Assembly: GCA_036897445.1 (NCBI GenBank)
Contig: JAYMTL010000010.1
Coordinates: 174,131 to 238,130, forward strand
Reading direction: 5' to 3'
Length of the DNA stretch: 64,000 nucleotides
DNA from: Pelargonium tetragonum
Lineage: Eukaryota > Streptophyta > Magnoliopsida > Geraniales > Geraniaceae
Part shown: positions 1 through 11,281 of the stretch, piece by piece
Layout of the letters: each line of letters opens with the position of its first letter
Numbering within the stretch: position 1 is the stretch's first letter
Notes under the pieces: model-generated
Databases searched by the model: none
What the model saw: only the letters and a program-made list of their open reading frames with translations
What the model was told of the DNA's origin: nothing
Made by a program: the position numbers and the translations under genes

Positions 1-124
1 TAAGACTTTAAAAGTAATATAATACAAAACTCACTATAAAAAGAAAGAGAGAGAGTAGCTATATTAGCTATTAAGAAAGGTAGTATAAAACAAAGAAAGT
101 AAATCATCAATAGATGGGTGTTCT

Positions 125-255
125 AAAGTATCTATACGTATTCATTAACTATATAACTATAACCTTCCTACGCTATCGTTCCAGTCGGTAACAGGGACTC
201 TTTCTAACCCGTATTAAGTTTCCATCCTCATTAGCCGTAGGGAACCGGAGGAAGA
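125..255 (+). repeat. R1 core, unit 1
   Basis: Contains TCTATACGTATTCATTAAC, then CTACGCTATCGTTCC, then CAGTCGGTAACAGGGACTC at 182. AGTC and GACT can pair around the GGTAACAGG loop. CTACGCTA upstream can pair with TAGCCGTAG downstream (8 pairs with one bulged C), so this unit could form a closed, nested stem. Confidence 0.7.
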
Positions 256-639
256 CACCTTAGACATAATACAATTAAAGAACTACTACCACTACCTATA
301 TAGGAGGGAAGGAGTCCCCTAACCTCACAATCAATAAAGTAAAAGAAGACTCACTCCTATACCTTACTATTCTATAAATATAACTAATAGTAATACAGAA
401 TAAGACATTAGCTACAATTACAATAAAGAAGCTATGAAAGGAAAGGCACTTCCCTCCCCATAAGATCTATATCTATATCCCAGATTAGAAGAATCCTATT
501 TCCCTTAGGAGTACTGCTCCTCCTTCTCTTTTTGCTAATAAAATAAAACTACAGAGTATGAAAGTCAAGTAAGGCAATCAAACCTCATACAAAACAAGAA
601 AGTCATAAAGCAAAGAAGAACCAAGTAAGTGGGTGGGGT

Positions 640-775
640 TATATAAAGGATCCCTGTACTATCATCATACTATAAGACCTTAACCTTCTTTACTACGTGC
701 CAGTCGGTAAGAGAGACGTACTACTGCTCCTATTAAGTTTATACCCTCCCTAACGATAAAGACATAGAGCAAGAT
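640..775 (+). repeat. R1 core, unit 2
   Basis: CCAGTCGGTAAGAGAGACG at 700, followed by CCTATTAAGTTTATACCCTCC and a TAACGATAAAGACA tail shared with unit 3. The upstream TATCTATAC word is poorly kept here (ATCATCATACTATAAGACC instead). Confidence 0.65.
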
Positions 776-1117
776 AAATCTTGCCTTAGAACTCCTATAC
801 TTACTAATACACTATTTTATACAATCTAAGACTAACCTAATACTATACTATAACTAAGAAACTAATACAAGACGCTATGACAAGAAAGCCCATAGCACAG
901 GGAATCTCAAGACCCGTAAGAGTACAGCGGTTTAGCTCCTCCTAGAAAGACTACTATTAAGAAGAAAGTGACAGATACAGGTCTAGCTTCCAAAGCTTCC
1001 AACAAGAAGACATAAGACAGGGAATACAGAGTATGATACAGAATACAAAAGCAAAGAAAGCAAATATCAGATATAAGAAAGAAGTAAAGCAAGTTAGGTC
1101 CTATTGGTAGGTATTAT

Positions 1118-1245
1118 AAAATATCTATACATATTCATTTAACTAATACTACGCATTACCTCCCTCCGCAAAGCTGCAGTCGGTAACAAAGACTATATCA
1201 CTCTACAAGAGGGCCTTATGCTCCGTATCGATAAAGACAAAAGAA
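1118..1245 (+). repeat. R1 core, unit 3
   Basis: ATCTATACATATTCATTTAAC, then ACTACGCATTACCTCCCTCC, then CAGTCGGTAACAAAGACTA at 1177 with the AGTC/GACT pairing kept, then GTATCGATAAAGACA. Confidence 0.7.
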
Positions 1246-1564
1246 AGAGGAACCTTAAAAAGTAGTACAATCCTATACAACTATTACACTCCTATATACA
1301 TAAGTAACTAATATTATACTAATAACTAAGTCTATAATACAAATACAAGAGCAACTGCCTATAATCAGCACCTATAAGCTATGACTACGACAGGCAAAAA
1401 GGCTACAAGAAGACACTAAGACATATAGATACCTTATCCTATGTACCCTAATCCACTACTCTTGCTAATAAACCTAATAAAAATAGAGAATAAAAAAATA
1501 CAGAGTAACAAGAATACAAGAAGTCAGAACAAAAAAAGAAGTAAAACAAAGTCAATCTGTGGTG

Positions 1565-1695
1565 GTTATAAAGTCTCTATACATGTTCAAGAAACTACTA
1601 ATTACATTATCTCGCTATGCTTCAGTCGGTAAGAGTGATTGACTCCTAAACCATCTAAGGCTTCCCATACTGATAAGAACAGAAGACAACGAGGG
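1565..1695 (+). repeat. R1 core, unit 4
   Basis: TCTCTATACATGTTCA, then AATTACATTATCT at 1600 (12 of 13 bases of the dispersed R1 13-mer), CTCGCTATGC, then CAGTCGGTAAGAGTGATTGACTCC at 1623 and ACTGATAAGAAC. Confidence 0.7.
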
Positions 1696-3503
1696 AATAC
1701 ACCTTAGATTATAACAATTAGAACCCTCTTATACAATATTAAAATGAAACACTATTATCTATATCTATTAAGGTTAATGAACTCATTCCTTACCTGAAAC
1801 TCCTCATTATAATAAACTATAACTAGTAAAAAAAAGTCTTTACTTTATCTAGAGTCTTATAATTCTTAATTACTCCTATGTAGGGGTAGGAAAGCATACT
1901 TAACAATTCGATATACTTTTAAATAAAAGGATGCCTCTTTTGGAAATTCCGGATTTTGGCATTTCATGGCTAGCACTCGAGCTTTAGGGAAGTATGAAGT
2001 TGTTAATTTCTTTGTGAACAGAATTTTAAGACTTGTTATAGAGTATCGAAGCAGTCTAGCGTTGATATTCTATTGCTCATAACCAGGATCGAAAACTATA
2101 GAGTAAAGGGAGTATACCCGTCCGTGTTAGTTCAGTTCCCGGTTTCCCTTAATTTTATCTAAAAAGAAAGTGGGATACAAGTCAAAGTAATAAGTCAAAT
2201 TTTTCGTTATAGATTCTTTATGAAAAAAAGGAGTTCCTAACTTGCTTATTATGCAACGATCTATTTCGGGGTAACCCTTCTTTCTAAGTGCCCGAATATT
2301 TTAAGATAGATAAGGAGGGTTTCTTATAAGTAAAGCCTCTTGTCCTAAAATAAGCATTGAAAGACTTAAAAATCCTTTTAGAACACATATGCACCCCTAT
2401 TCGGCACAAGATACGAAAAGGTAGCCAAGAGTGCTCATAAAAACCTCTTCTTAGAAGACAGTCGCTAAAGATTCACGCGAGCAAGTCCTAATTTAAAGTA
2501 ATATATATATATATAGGCTCAAGAGTTGCCCAGCGGTCCCTTTAGCTAAACGATTAAAAAAGGCACAATACCGTGTACAAGTCTAAAAAGATTTTCAACC
2601 TCCGTACTAAGAGATTTTCAGGGCTCCATAACGTTTAGTTATTATTTTCGATTTGTAAAGCTTCCTATATTGTAATTCCATATCTGAATCTGAAAACTTT
2701 GAGTAGGAATTCTAAAGAAAATAGAAATAAGGGTTTGTTAGGAGTCTAATTTAAGGGTATGCCTCGTAGAAAGTAGAAAGCTAAGGTATGACGAGGAATT
2801 TGACTTTCCATTATTCTTATTCTAGGCGAGCTCCCTTTCTCTTAAATTTTTGAGTAACTTGAGTAAATTATAATAATAATTTGTTAAAAAAAAGAACTTA
2901 GAATAATTTTTTAAATGCCAGACAGAGCTAATAGGAATTCTAGTAAACGGTATTGTTAATAAAGCAAATAGGAGAGCCCGTACTTTACATTTTATGTTAA
3001 TTTAACTTATAAAATTTTAGGAGCGACCTAGCCCCTTTCTACATTCTTTTCCTACTTTTATGTATTTTAAAAAAACAGGTCTCTTTTTTTAAGACTTTTC
3101 CATAAGGATTTTCTTTTCTAGATTAAGTAAAAGGGTTAGCTCATATAAAAAAGTTTTGACTAGTTTCCTAATTTTATAACGGAGACTCCCAAGGCTCTTC
3201 AGTTTTCACAAATTCTGAGGATACTGTTAAATAAACGAATAGATTTAAACTCTTTTTACGATACCAAGACCAAGAAAAGATATTTTGAACAAGTCTAGGT
3301 ACTACAACTCATTTTTATCTTATATCGCTTCAAGCAAGCTTAGATACTTTAGATACTTCAGCGAGTCCTCTTAACACTAAATTCTATAAACACACTATCA
3401 ATATACTATAACACGATTTAAGGACAGAAAGACTTTAGACTACAAGGGGTTATTTTACTCTTTAAAGCCGGGCTTTGCCTAATAATATTAAGTAATTTTA
3501 AAA

Positions 3504-3517
3504 AAGGGAATTCCCTT
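3504..3517. repeat. Perfect 14-bp palindrome of the GGAATTCC class
   Basis: AAGGGAATTCCCTT reads the same on both strands. The same GGAATTCC core occurs at 4443, 8602, 25031, 33301, 33351, 49192 and 49533. At this base composition fewer than one copy would be expected by chance in 64 kb. Confidence 0.7.
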
Positions 3518-4528
3518 GCTTCTCTTTTTCTTAGCTTTAGGGTCTCGTTAAAACTCGAGCGAGAACTCTATAATACGGAATTTTCTCTCCTTGTAGGTTG
3601 ACAGCTAAAGAGTAAAGTAAATAGACGAAGACTTTTTTAATTTATGTATTTAATACTCTGAAGGGGAATTCTAGTTTTTATAGGGACTCCAGTAAAAGCT
3701 CTTAGACAAACTAGAAAAATTCTTCAAAAAAGAAAATTCGGCTTCATAAATTTCAAGTAAGGAGCTCCTATCATTTTCAAAGTTCAAGAAAAAAGTAGAG
3801 TGAAAATATCTACAAATGAGAAGAAAAATATCTAAAGAAGGCTCTTAAGCTTTAGCTGGAAGTAATTTCAAAAAGGCGCGGGTTTACCTCTGTTAAGATT
3901 AAAAAAGGAGTACCTCGAAAAGCGGAAGTCCTTGTTAAGCATTTCCTTTCGAAGGCTACTCGTATATTTATATTAAATAAAATTATTAAAAAGATTTTCT
4001 GCTACTTCCCTGTAACAAGTTACAAAAATTATAATGGATACAAAGTAAAAAAAAAAGAACCTTGGATATTCCCGATGGGAGTGTACTTACTCGGCAGAAA
4101 AAAACTTTTGAAATCGGATCAGTCTCTTACTATAAATTTTTCAAGGGAATCCCTATATTTAAAGTCTAGCATTTAAGCAATTACAAAAATGTTTGCGAAC
4201 AGAGGCTAGGTGAAATCTTATATATAACCCTAAATTCTTTAAGTTCAAAATAGGTTTCTGGATCAAGGCCATGGTTCCTTCTACACTAGACTAGAAAGTG
4301 AAAGCTCTCCTCAGCGTAATTACCGGGCGTTCCTAATAAGCAGAAGGTCTCTCTATCTGAAAAGGAAAACGCACGAGAAGAAATCCTTTATTCACTACCC
4401 CGTTACAAAACTCAAAACTTTTCAATTTAAGACTCTTAGGAAGGAATTCCTACTTGTATACCCTTCTATATACTTTAATTCCTAACTCATAAGCATAAGC
4501 TGAAACTAACTAGACCGTCAACGATTTT

Positions 4529-4541
4529 AATTACATTACCT
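4529..4541 (+). repeat. Solo R1 fragment (AATTACATTACCT)
   Basis: Exact copy of a 13-mer also found at 10818, 24348 and 56066, and with one mismatch inside R1 unit 4 at 1600, where it lies just upstream of the CAGTCGG core. Here the core itself is absent. Confidence 0.5.
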
Positions 4542-4837
4542 TTGCTTTGTTAACTAATTACCTTTCAAGCCTTTCTCTTGTAAAACCTACACTAAGTAAG
4601 TTCGACTGGAAAACTTCTCTTTGAATTATAGCCTATCGAGTAGTTCTATTCATTCCCATTTAGTAGACTTTTACTTATTAGTTAATTAAGCGCTTTTAGT
4701 TAAGCAAGACGCAGATACCACCCCCTAACAGTTATAACTTAGTTTTTCAATTCCTTGTGATCTAAGGAGCTAAAAAGCCTTCGTAAAAAGGAAAGCACAA
4801 CTCTATAACTACGCTCCGGTTAAGTCTTTCCTATTTA

Positions 4838-5051
4838 TATTCCCTAAGCACCTTTAACCAGAATACAGAAAGTACATTAGCTACGTAGGTTCTAATCCCA
4901 AACTTCTAAGACTGAGAAAGCTATCAAGAAAGAGAACCAGAGTTTAGCTCTAAAGACAAGTATAGCTGTTAAGATTACTAAGATTTCACGGAGGAAAGAT
5001 ACGCGGAGTAAGAGTAACAAGTTAAGAAGAAGTTTTATGCGATTAGAACTC
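4838..5051. repeat. R2 repeat, copy a
   Basis: 4838-4865 (+) matches 49352-49379 at 27 of 28 bases. It is followed by GTAGGTTCTAATCCC, which has the look of a tRNA T arm. At 5038-5051 the minus strand reads GAGTTCTAATCGCA, 12 of 14 bases like the R2 word at 49417. Between them lies purine-rich sequence (AGCTCTAAAGACAAGTATAG) resembling 52125-52140 in the second R1 block. Confidence 0.6.
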
Positions 5052-5580
5052 TTGTCTTTTCCAAGTTTTCTAGTCTTTTAAGAGGCAGGAAGGGCCCCTT
5101 TACCCCTTTAGCTAGATAGGAAATTTCCTAGTAAGTGCTACTATAACTAACTGTAAGAAAAGAAGTGAAAAAGTACACCCGCTCGGAATTCGAATAAGAA
5201 GAGTTTCAAAGGCACTCCTTAATAGTATATAGCCAAGTAACTTAGGAGACCCTTTTTAAGTTTTTAATAATTTAATAAGAAGTTTTTGTTTTGTTTATTA
5301 TTCTTTTATGGGAATACCCGTACCTTGTGTACTCCTGAAATTTAAGCTAAATTAGCTATGAAGGGGAGGACTTCTGTGTTCCTTTGTTTCAATAAGCTAA
5401 AACTGTAAAGCCTTCTGTTTTGCCATAGACCCTTTTAGAAAAGTCAGATAAAGGTATATAAAAATGAAAGATCTGTTTTAGCTACACTACAGCCAAGTCA
5501 AAAAACAAAGAAACTAATGAAATCAAGGGAACTTCTTAATGGATAGTTTAGGAAAGAGGAGTCTTCCTAAGTGTAGTCTA
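5052..5580. other. Noncoding, between two R2 pieces
   Basis: I see no gene, RNA or significant repeat here beyond ordinary AT-rich sequence. Confidence 0.5.
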
Positions 5581-5610
5581 TGCGACTTGAACTCGTGTCT
5601 GTATTCTGTA
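5581..5610 (-). repeat. R2 repeat piece, inverted
   Basis: The minus strand of 5581-5594 reads GAGTTCAAGTCGCA, identical to 49417-49430, and is preceded on the minus strand by GAATACAGACAC, like the GAATACAT before the 49417 copy. The word resembles a tRNA T loop (GTTCAAGTC). Confidence 0.5.
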
Positions 5611-7965
5611 GCTATTTAAGGACAGTAAATCCGGGGTAATAAAGGACTGCTTTCATACTCTATTCTAGTTACAGCGGGAAAAGTCAAGAATAAGTAGAGA
5701 AATCGAGTTTCCAATTAGGATTCTAGGGTTTTTACAAGAAGAAGTTCGGGGTTAATGGTCAGGGAAGGCTACTCAACTTTATTTGATTCCTTAAATTTCT
5801 TAATCAAGGGTAGATAAAAAAGTAAAGCGTTGCTTTTATGTTCCTCCGAGCTCTGATCTCAAGAGAACCGGAATTATTAAGTAATTGAGTGATGGAATAG
5901 GGAAAACCTAAGAAGTATCGGTAAGGAGTGCCTCTATTCTGTACTGTTTAATAAAGATATGCAAATCCTGACTTTTTGTCCTTTATTTCATTTAGGGGTG
6001 TAAAACGTAGGAAGTGCTGTATGTTTACTATTCTTGTTCTAGACCGGGCAGTTAAGAAAGCTTTTTATATACCTTTTCGGCGGAAGCTTGCTATAGGTCT
6101 TATTCTTTGAAAATCTATACAAAGGGTTATTTGCGTAATCTTGTACAGCGGGTAAAGTGCGGGGTTATTTTTGTATTATGACTCAGCCTCACGATTCTGA
6201 ACTTCCTATTTCCTAACTTCTTTGCTACGAAGCTTCTCTCTTTTTATTAAAAAGAATAAAAAAGGCTAAATAAATAAAGTCCTAGGTAACGCTTAAATTT
6301 TTTGAGGCGAAGGAAATTAATAATAACAGTGAGTATCTTAATTTAAGAGGAATAAAAAGTTTTTAGCTAACAAAAAGTAAACCTAGCGCTTTGTAATGGT
6401 AAGGCACGCCTATATATCTCCTCCTAATTTGTAGCACAAGGTTTATTCAGTGAAAAATCTTAATTATCAGTAAAGACTACACGCGAAGGGGGCAAAGTCC
6501 TTTTTTTACTTCAAATTAGGGATAGTAACTCTATCAAGGTATTTTCCTTAAAGCTCCATCAAGTAAGAAGCCGGCTAAACCTAAATAAAAGTATACTAGG
6601 CTTAGGTTTTTCTAGACTGCCCTGTTAATTTAATTCCCGTTTATATGGTATATTATAAAAAGTAGAAAATTAAAGAAGAATTCCCGTAAAGTCTAGCGGC
6701 TAGCTATGGGACTTTTCATACGGAATGACTTAGTAAGTGCTTTTTTGAGTTAAAAAGCATCCGCACCGCCCTCGGGGTTCCCTTTAATATATAAAGAAAA
6801 ATTCCAGCTTATTCAAAAATTGCAAGACATACACTCCAAATATTAAGTTTCTAGTTGGGTGAGTTTATCTGAGACTTTTTGTGTTAAGTTGGCCTCTTGT
6901 TATACTATTTGAACGGGTAGGGCTCATTGGGGTCAGACTTTTATAAAGGTGTGTTTATAAAACGACTCCTTATATCTTTTAATAAGGGTCTCTGGGCCCC
7001 CTTGTAGTTTTATTTAAACTTTAAAAAAGTTATATCCATACGATCTTGAATTTTATATAGTGAGCTTTTGTCTGCTTAGTTCAGTATACCTCTATAGTAT
7101 TATGAAATCTAGGACTAAAATACCAAAACTACTTTTTTTTTATATCCATAACTCTGGCTACTTCATTGTGAATAGTTTTTTTACTCTCTTATTACTCTGT
7201 AATAGAGAATAGAGCAGCGAACGTTAACACTTGTTAAGGCCCTATCTATATTGCCCGTACTTTTTTGGTTTCTGGCCTTGTGAAATTTAGGTGTCAAAGT
7301 TGTAGTGCTCTAATTGTAGAATTTACTCAATTTGCTTTAATATTTTCAATAAAATTTTTGACTATACTTTACGGGCCCCTATATACTTAATGAGACCCCA
7401 ACATCGAAGTAAAATATCTCGAACCTTTGGCAAATCTGCTCTTAAGACAAGAAAAGAAATCGAGGCCCATGGATCTAAGGGTTATACTTTTTGGCTAACT
7501 AGGTCTTAGAAAGACTCTTAAGTTGCTGTGTAATTACCTATTAGGAGGTACCCACTTAAACCCAGTATTTTTAGAAAAAGCTTGTATAAGTATGGGCAGA
7601 ACTCCTTTAAGTAGCATGGAGGACTCAAAAAGAGAACACGTCAGTTATCCGATTCTAATTTGCGTTTAATAAAGATATAAAAGTCATTTAGATACAAGGA
7701 ACTTCTGCAAGAATTTTTATAGAATTACTGTCTTTTCCGAAAGCGGGTACAGGGATTTTTGTAGCTAAGCTAACCGGGGCCACTAGCTTATATTGTAGAT
7801 TTTTGATATAGAGTGCAATGCCTTAACAGTAAAAGGATTTTTTCTTCTGAGGTTAACTTTATTGAGCATAGAAGATAGTCTACTTATCCTTTACTAGTAA
7901 GGGTTGGATAGAATCACTTAGTACAAGGAAAAAAAAGTCTATTAATGCTTAGTATACCGGACACA
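5611..7965. other. Noncoding stretch, no gene seen
   Basis: No credible open frame. At about 7400-7430 the minus strand reads GCCAAAGGTTCGAGATATTT, loosely like the 3' part of a tRNA-Gln, but without a pairing T stem or a 5' half. I do not call it a gene. Confidence 0.5.
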
Positions 7966-8006
7966 GGAGGGAAATGGCTGAGTGGATTAAGGCATTGGTT
8001 TGCTAA
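7966..8006 (+). tRNA. trnS-GCU: trnS(GCU)-like 5' half, 3' half absent
   Basis: The sequence GGAGGGAAATGGCTGAGTGG, then ATTAAGGCATTGGTTTGCTAA, has the order acceptor 5' strand, D arm (GGCTGAGTGGATTAAGGC) and anticodon 5' stem plus loop TTGCTAA of plant-type mitochondrial tRNA-Ser(GCU); the anticodon GCT is at 8002-8004. Homology stops one base after the anticodon A37/A38 region. The next bases (GTATGAATTTCGAC) do not give a clean 3' anticodon strand, and no serine-type T arm or CCTCC acceptor partner appears in the following kilobase. It could be a truncated gene or a first exon of an intron-split tRNA; liverwort mitochondria have a group II intron in this gene, but I saw no domain V near here. 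Confidence 0.55.
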
Positions 8007-11000
8007 GTATGAATTTCGACTTTATGGTAAGTAAACTAAAAAAGCAATGCAATGGGGGCCTATTAACATTAGAATTTTTAAGTTAAGGACTTTGGATAAA
8101 AGATCTTTCTATAATGTCCTTCCTAAGTTAAGCCTGCGCAATTTAACTTCAACTTATTTGGGTATGCTTTATTCTTTTAAAAGACTTCTAACAGCCGCTT
8201 TATTAGGAGTCCTTTTACATAGAGTGCCCCATATCCTGTATATATATAAAGGTTAAGTTACTATAACTTCTTTGGAAACTCGCGTGTTTTGCTATAGAGT
8301 TTTCTACCAATAAATTAAAAATAAGGTCAGAACTCTAAAGGAAGACAAAATTACATGAGAGTTTTATTGCTAGGATTTCCAGAAAGTTTTCCTAATTAAG
8401 GTGGAGTGGCGTAAGTGTAGACTAATTTAGACTAGAATCGAAGCTATGCTTTTGAATTTCTATAGACCTTAAATAATTTACACCTAAGAGTAATTTCGAA
8501 CCTTTATAAGGATAAGGTTGGAGCCCCCATGTACCGAACCTATTTTCTATTATAGTACACATACTCAGTAAATCCTATAAACCGACACTTAATTGACCCG
8601 GGGAATTCCTTAGTTTTTTGTGTATGTATTAACTTTGGATCTTTACGGGGAGATCTCTTTATAAGGATCCCTTTATGATAAGAGTTACACAGCCAGAGCT
8701 TATAATATACAATAACTGGGTTTCTCTGTCTTAGAAGCAGGAACCCGCCTTAGAGGGCTCTCTTTTAAGAATAGTATGTTACAAAACCCCTAAAATAAAA
8801 AGTTGCCTGTGAAAGAAGGATCATACCCGCAAATACCGAGATTTCACTTTAGTATAGGTAGTGCATAATAAACTCTATAAAAAAACTTCTCTAAAACTAT
8901 GTTAGAGCATTCGTATCAAAGTAATAGGGTACTAGGGGAAAGTCTCTACTTTATTAATTAGAAAACTTCAGTTCTCTTAAAAGCAAAGGGGATTCCTTGC
9001 TTATCCATTTATAAGAAAACAACTCGTTCGAAACTTCATTTTTATTAAACAAGGTTATACTTTTTGTGATCTAAGGGAGCCCCTATAGTATGATAAGGTG
9101 AAAATAGATCGTCTATAAGAGTCTCACCCAAGCCTAAAAAACAAAATACAAAGATTTACCCCTTTTTTAAAAGAAATTGCTAAATTATCAAGATAACTCG
9201 AGAAAAATCAGTCTTGAAAATCCTACAACATTTACTCACTGCACGAATGGCAAATTTATAGACTTAATTACAGAATCATGGATTAAAAAGCTTTTTAGGG
9301 TACCTTATTAGGAAGAAAATCTTTCTTTCAGTATCTTAAAAACTTGTAGTCCAAGATAGCGAAAAGCATAAAATAAAAAGGTAAGTCTCGTTGAATCGGG
9401 AACTTAGGAAAGAATAGTCCCTAAATTTGGTGCGGTTACACAAGCAGCGGACTTTAGTGCTTGGTCTAATGAAGCAAAAAAAAAAGGGGGGGGTTACTTT
9501 GTTACAAAAGGAATCCATCTTTTTGATTTATAAATAATGGATCCTGGCTGTACTAATTGTATATAAACTATAAAAATTCTGATTTAAGCAAATGCAAGCA
9601 CTTACTCCTTTTGGATAAAGCTCAGATAGGGAGATATATAGATTAAACTTCCTTTCATTTTAATATGTACAAAGTAAAAGCTTCTATAAACTGACTAAAG
9701 AAAACCTAACAGAAAAAGGAGTGACAAGGTTCTACTCCAGTAAGTCAAGTAATCAAAAATTTACAAAATTTATATTACCAAAGACCCTTATTGAGTTTAG
9801 ATAGGGTTCTACTTTGTCTATGTAAACAAATATTAAGAGCTAACCGGAAGTTCTAGATAATAAGCATGCTTTCACTTAATCTCAGTTTGCTCTTGAGTTA
9901 TAGATCCTATTAGCAGAGGAATTCATGACATATATAAGGAGTATTCCAACCAAAGTTTGAAGCCGGATCTATTTTTAATATATTTAAAGAGTTAGTAAAA
10001 TGAAATTCTATGTCTTGTCCATAATGCAAGTAAATCCATAACATAAATTTTCTCTTCGTCCTTAAATCGGGCGCTCCTCTTTATCAACCGTGCATCAGAG
10101 GGGTGCTAAGATAAAATCCACTAGTATAGTAAAAAGACAAACGAAGATTACTTCTCAAGACTCTATCCCTTAGAAATAAGGAGAAATACGGAAGCCATAT
10201 AGGCCCGCAAAAGTATGAAGCTGATTATAGGAAAGTCTGTAAAAAAGAGCGAGTCGAAATTCATCTATATGCTTGAGGAAGCCTAAATAGTATTGGGAAC
10301 ACATGTTCAGAACACTTCGAAAAAGCCAAGCCCTAGCTATAGAGCATAGGAAGGCTGGGTTTATAAAGGAAACAGTGACAATAAATTAGTTGAGGGCTTA
10401 TTTACGATGCATAGGTTTGGTTTGTAGAAAGGAACCCGGACTTAGAATAGAGTGCTTTTAATAGAGGTTAATCCCAAAACGAGATACTGGGATTTGGACA
10501 GATTTTTGGTGTGAACGCAAGTCTAGTGCAGACAAAAAGTCAAAATTTTTCATAAGTTAAGTCTAGTTAAATAGTCAATACTTGAACAAATAATGAAAAG
10601 TGCTCTGAATTTGGGTTGTTAATAAAGCTTATACTATTACTATCAGTCGTCCTAGTAAATTCATTCTATGTGGTACATACAGCATGCTCTGTTCCTTCTA
10701 ATTCATATAATATAGGTCATATAATAATCCTAACGAAACAAAAAAAAGACCTTGGAAATCTAAGGGCTTTATTTCACTTTTCTGGTCAAAGATAGGGCAC
10801 ATTTTTCTTTCTTAATTAATTACATTACCTTTCTTTACTGAAATTCTTATTATCTTATTATATAAGAGCTTTAAAGATTCAACTACGTACTTCATATCTG
10901 GGATTCTCCTAGGTTGAAATTAGACTCATACTGAATTGCACGATCGCATAAATTTCTAGATTTCAATTCCTTTTATACATACTTTAGACTAAGTTTCTAA

Positions 11001-11216
11001 GACTAGCTGGTGAAGCTTTTTTACAATTCTATGAATATTCACTTCCTATCCAACAGTATCAGAAGAGGTTCTTTTAATACAAATTTTAGACTTTATGAAG
11101 GCTCCTATCTGAATTAAATACCAAATCTAGAGGGTATTAACTCGCACAGCTGGAGCATCTAGTAAACTTTACAAATCTTCTTTTTTGTCCTTTTCTGTAT
11201 TAAGGATAAACATTGA
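8007..11216. other. Noncoding stretch downstream of the trnS relic
   Basis: A 69-codon open frame (8047-8256, +) directly follows the trnS relic, but its product is a low-complexity Leu/Lys-rich string with no family I know. GGAATTCC at 8602-8609, an A10G8 run at 9476-9493 and a solo R1 13-mer at 10818-10830 are present. No gene supported. Confidence 0.55.
10818..10830 (+). repeat. Solo R1 fragment (AATTACATTACCT)
   Basis: Exact 13-mer shared with 4529, 24348 and 56066. It is followed by the T-rich TTCTTTACTGAAATTC and lacks the CAGTCGG core. Confidence 0.5.
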
Positions 11217-11281
11217 TTTTCTTAGCTCTGGGCCTATCTTGTCCGGTATGTTTGTAATAATCAAGTTCGAATCCAGGGAAA
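11217..11281 (+). pseudogene. tRNA-like remnant
   Basis: TTTTCTT (11217) can pair with AGGGAAA (11275) over 7 bp including two G-U pairs. TAGCTC follows like a D-arm start, and AGTTCGAATCC gives a T-loop motif. The element is only 65 bases long, and neither a proper anticodon stem nor a T stem can be drawn. TTTGTAAT might hold a GTA anticodon. Very tentative; it could be chance. Confidence 0.2.

Larger units (their letters stand above)
1..1890 (+). repeat. R1 repeat array: four degenerate ~480 bp tandem units
   Basis: Four units repeat in the same order. Each has a purine-rich A/G tract with ACAGAGTAT-like and AAGAAAGC-like words, then a GGTTATA-like block, then TATCTATACRTATTCA, then an ACTACGCATTACCT-like block, then the core CAGTCGGTAASAG followed by GACT and a TATTAAGTTTCC-like stretch. 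Core CAGTCGG sequences start at 182, 701, 1177 and 1623, so spacing is 519, 476 and 446 bases. TTGCTAATAAA precedes the second and fourth cores at corresponding places. Units are strongly diverged but the cores are nearly identical. No open frame longer than about 63 codons lies here. The edge near 1890 is where the purine bias stops, so it is approximate. Confidence 0.8.
1891..4837. other. Noncoding stretch, no gene seen
   Basis: No open frame of note and no protein similarity that I recognise on either strand. It holds a 15-base AT dinucleotide run (2501-2515), a perfect 14-bp palindrome (3504-3517), a perfect 10-bp palindrome AGGAATTCCT (4442-4451) and a single R1-derived 13-mer (4529-4541). 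Otherwise unremarkable AT-rich sequence. Confidence 0.6.

Noticed and set aside
1-1890. CRISPR array reading of the regular repeats
   Set aside because: Units are ~480 bp and strongly diverged, with no short identical repeats, no uniform spacers and no cas genes.
8047-8256. 69-codon frame directly after the trnS relic
   Set aside because: No recognised family and no shared signal with other frames; position alone is not evidence.
8515-8545. GAGCC..GTACC..GAACC considered as group II intron domain V for a split trnS
   Set aside because: The stem pairing and GAAA-type features of domain V are absent.
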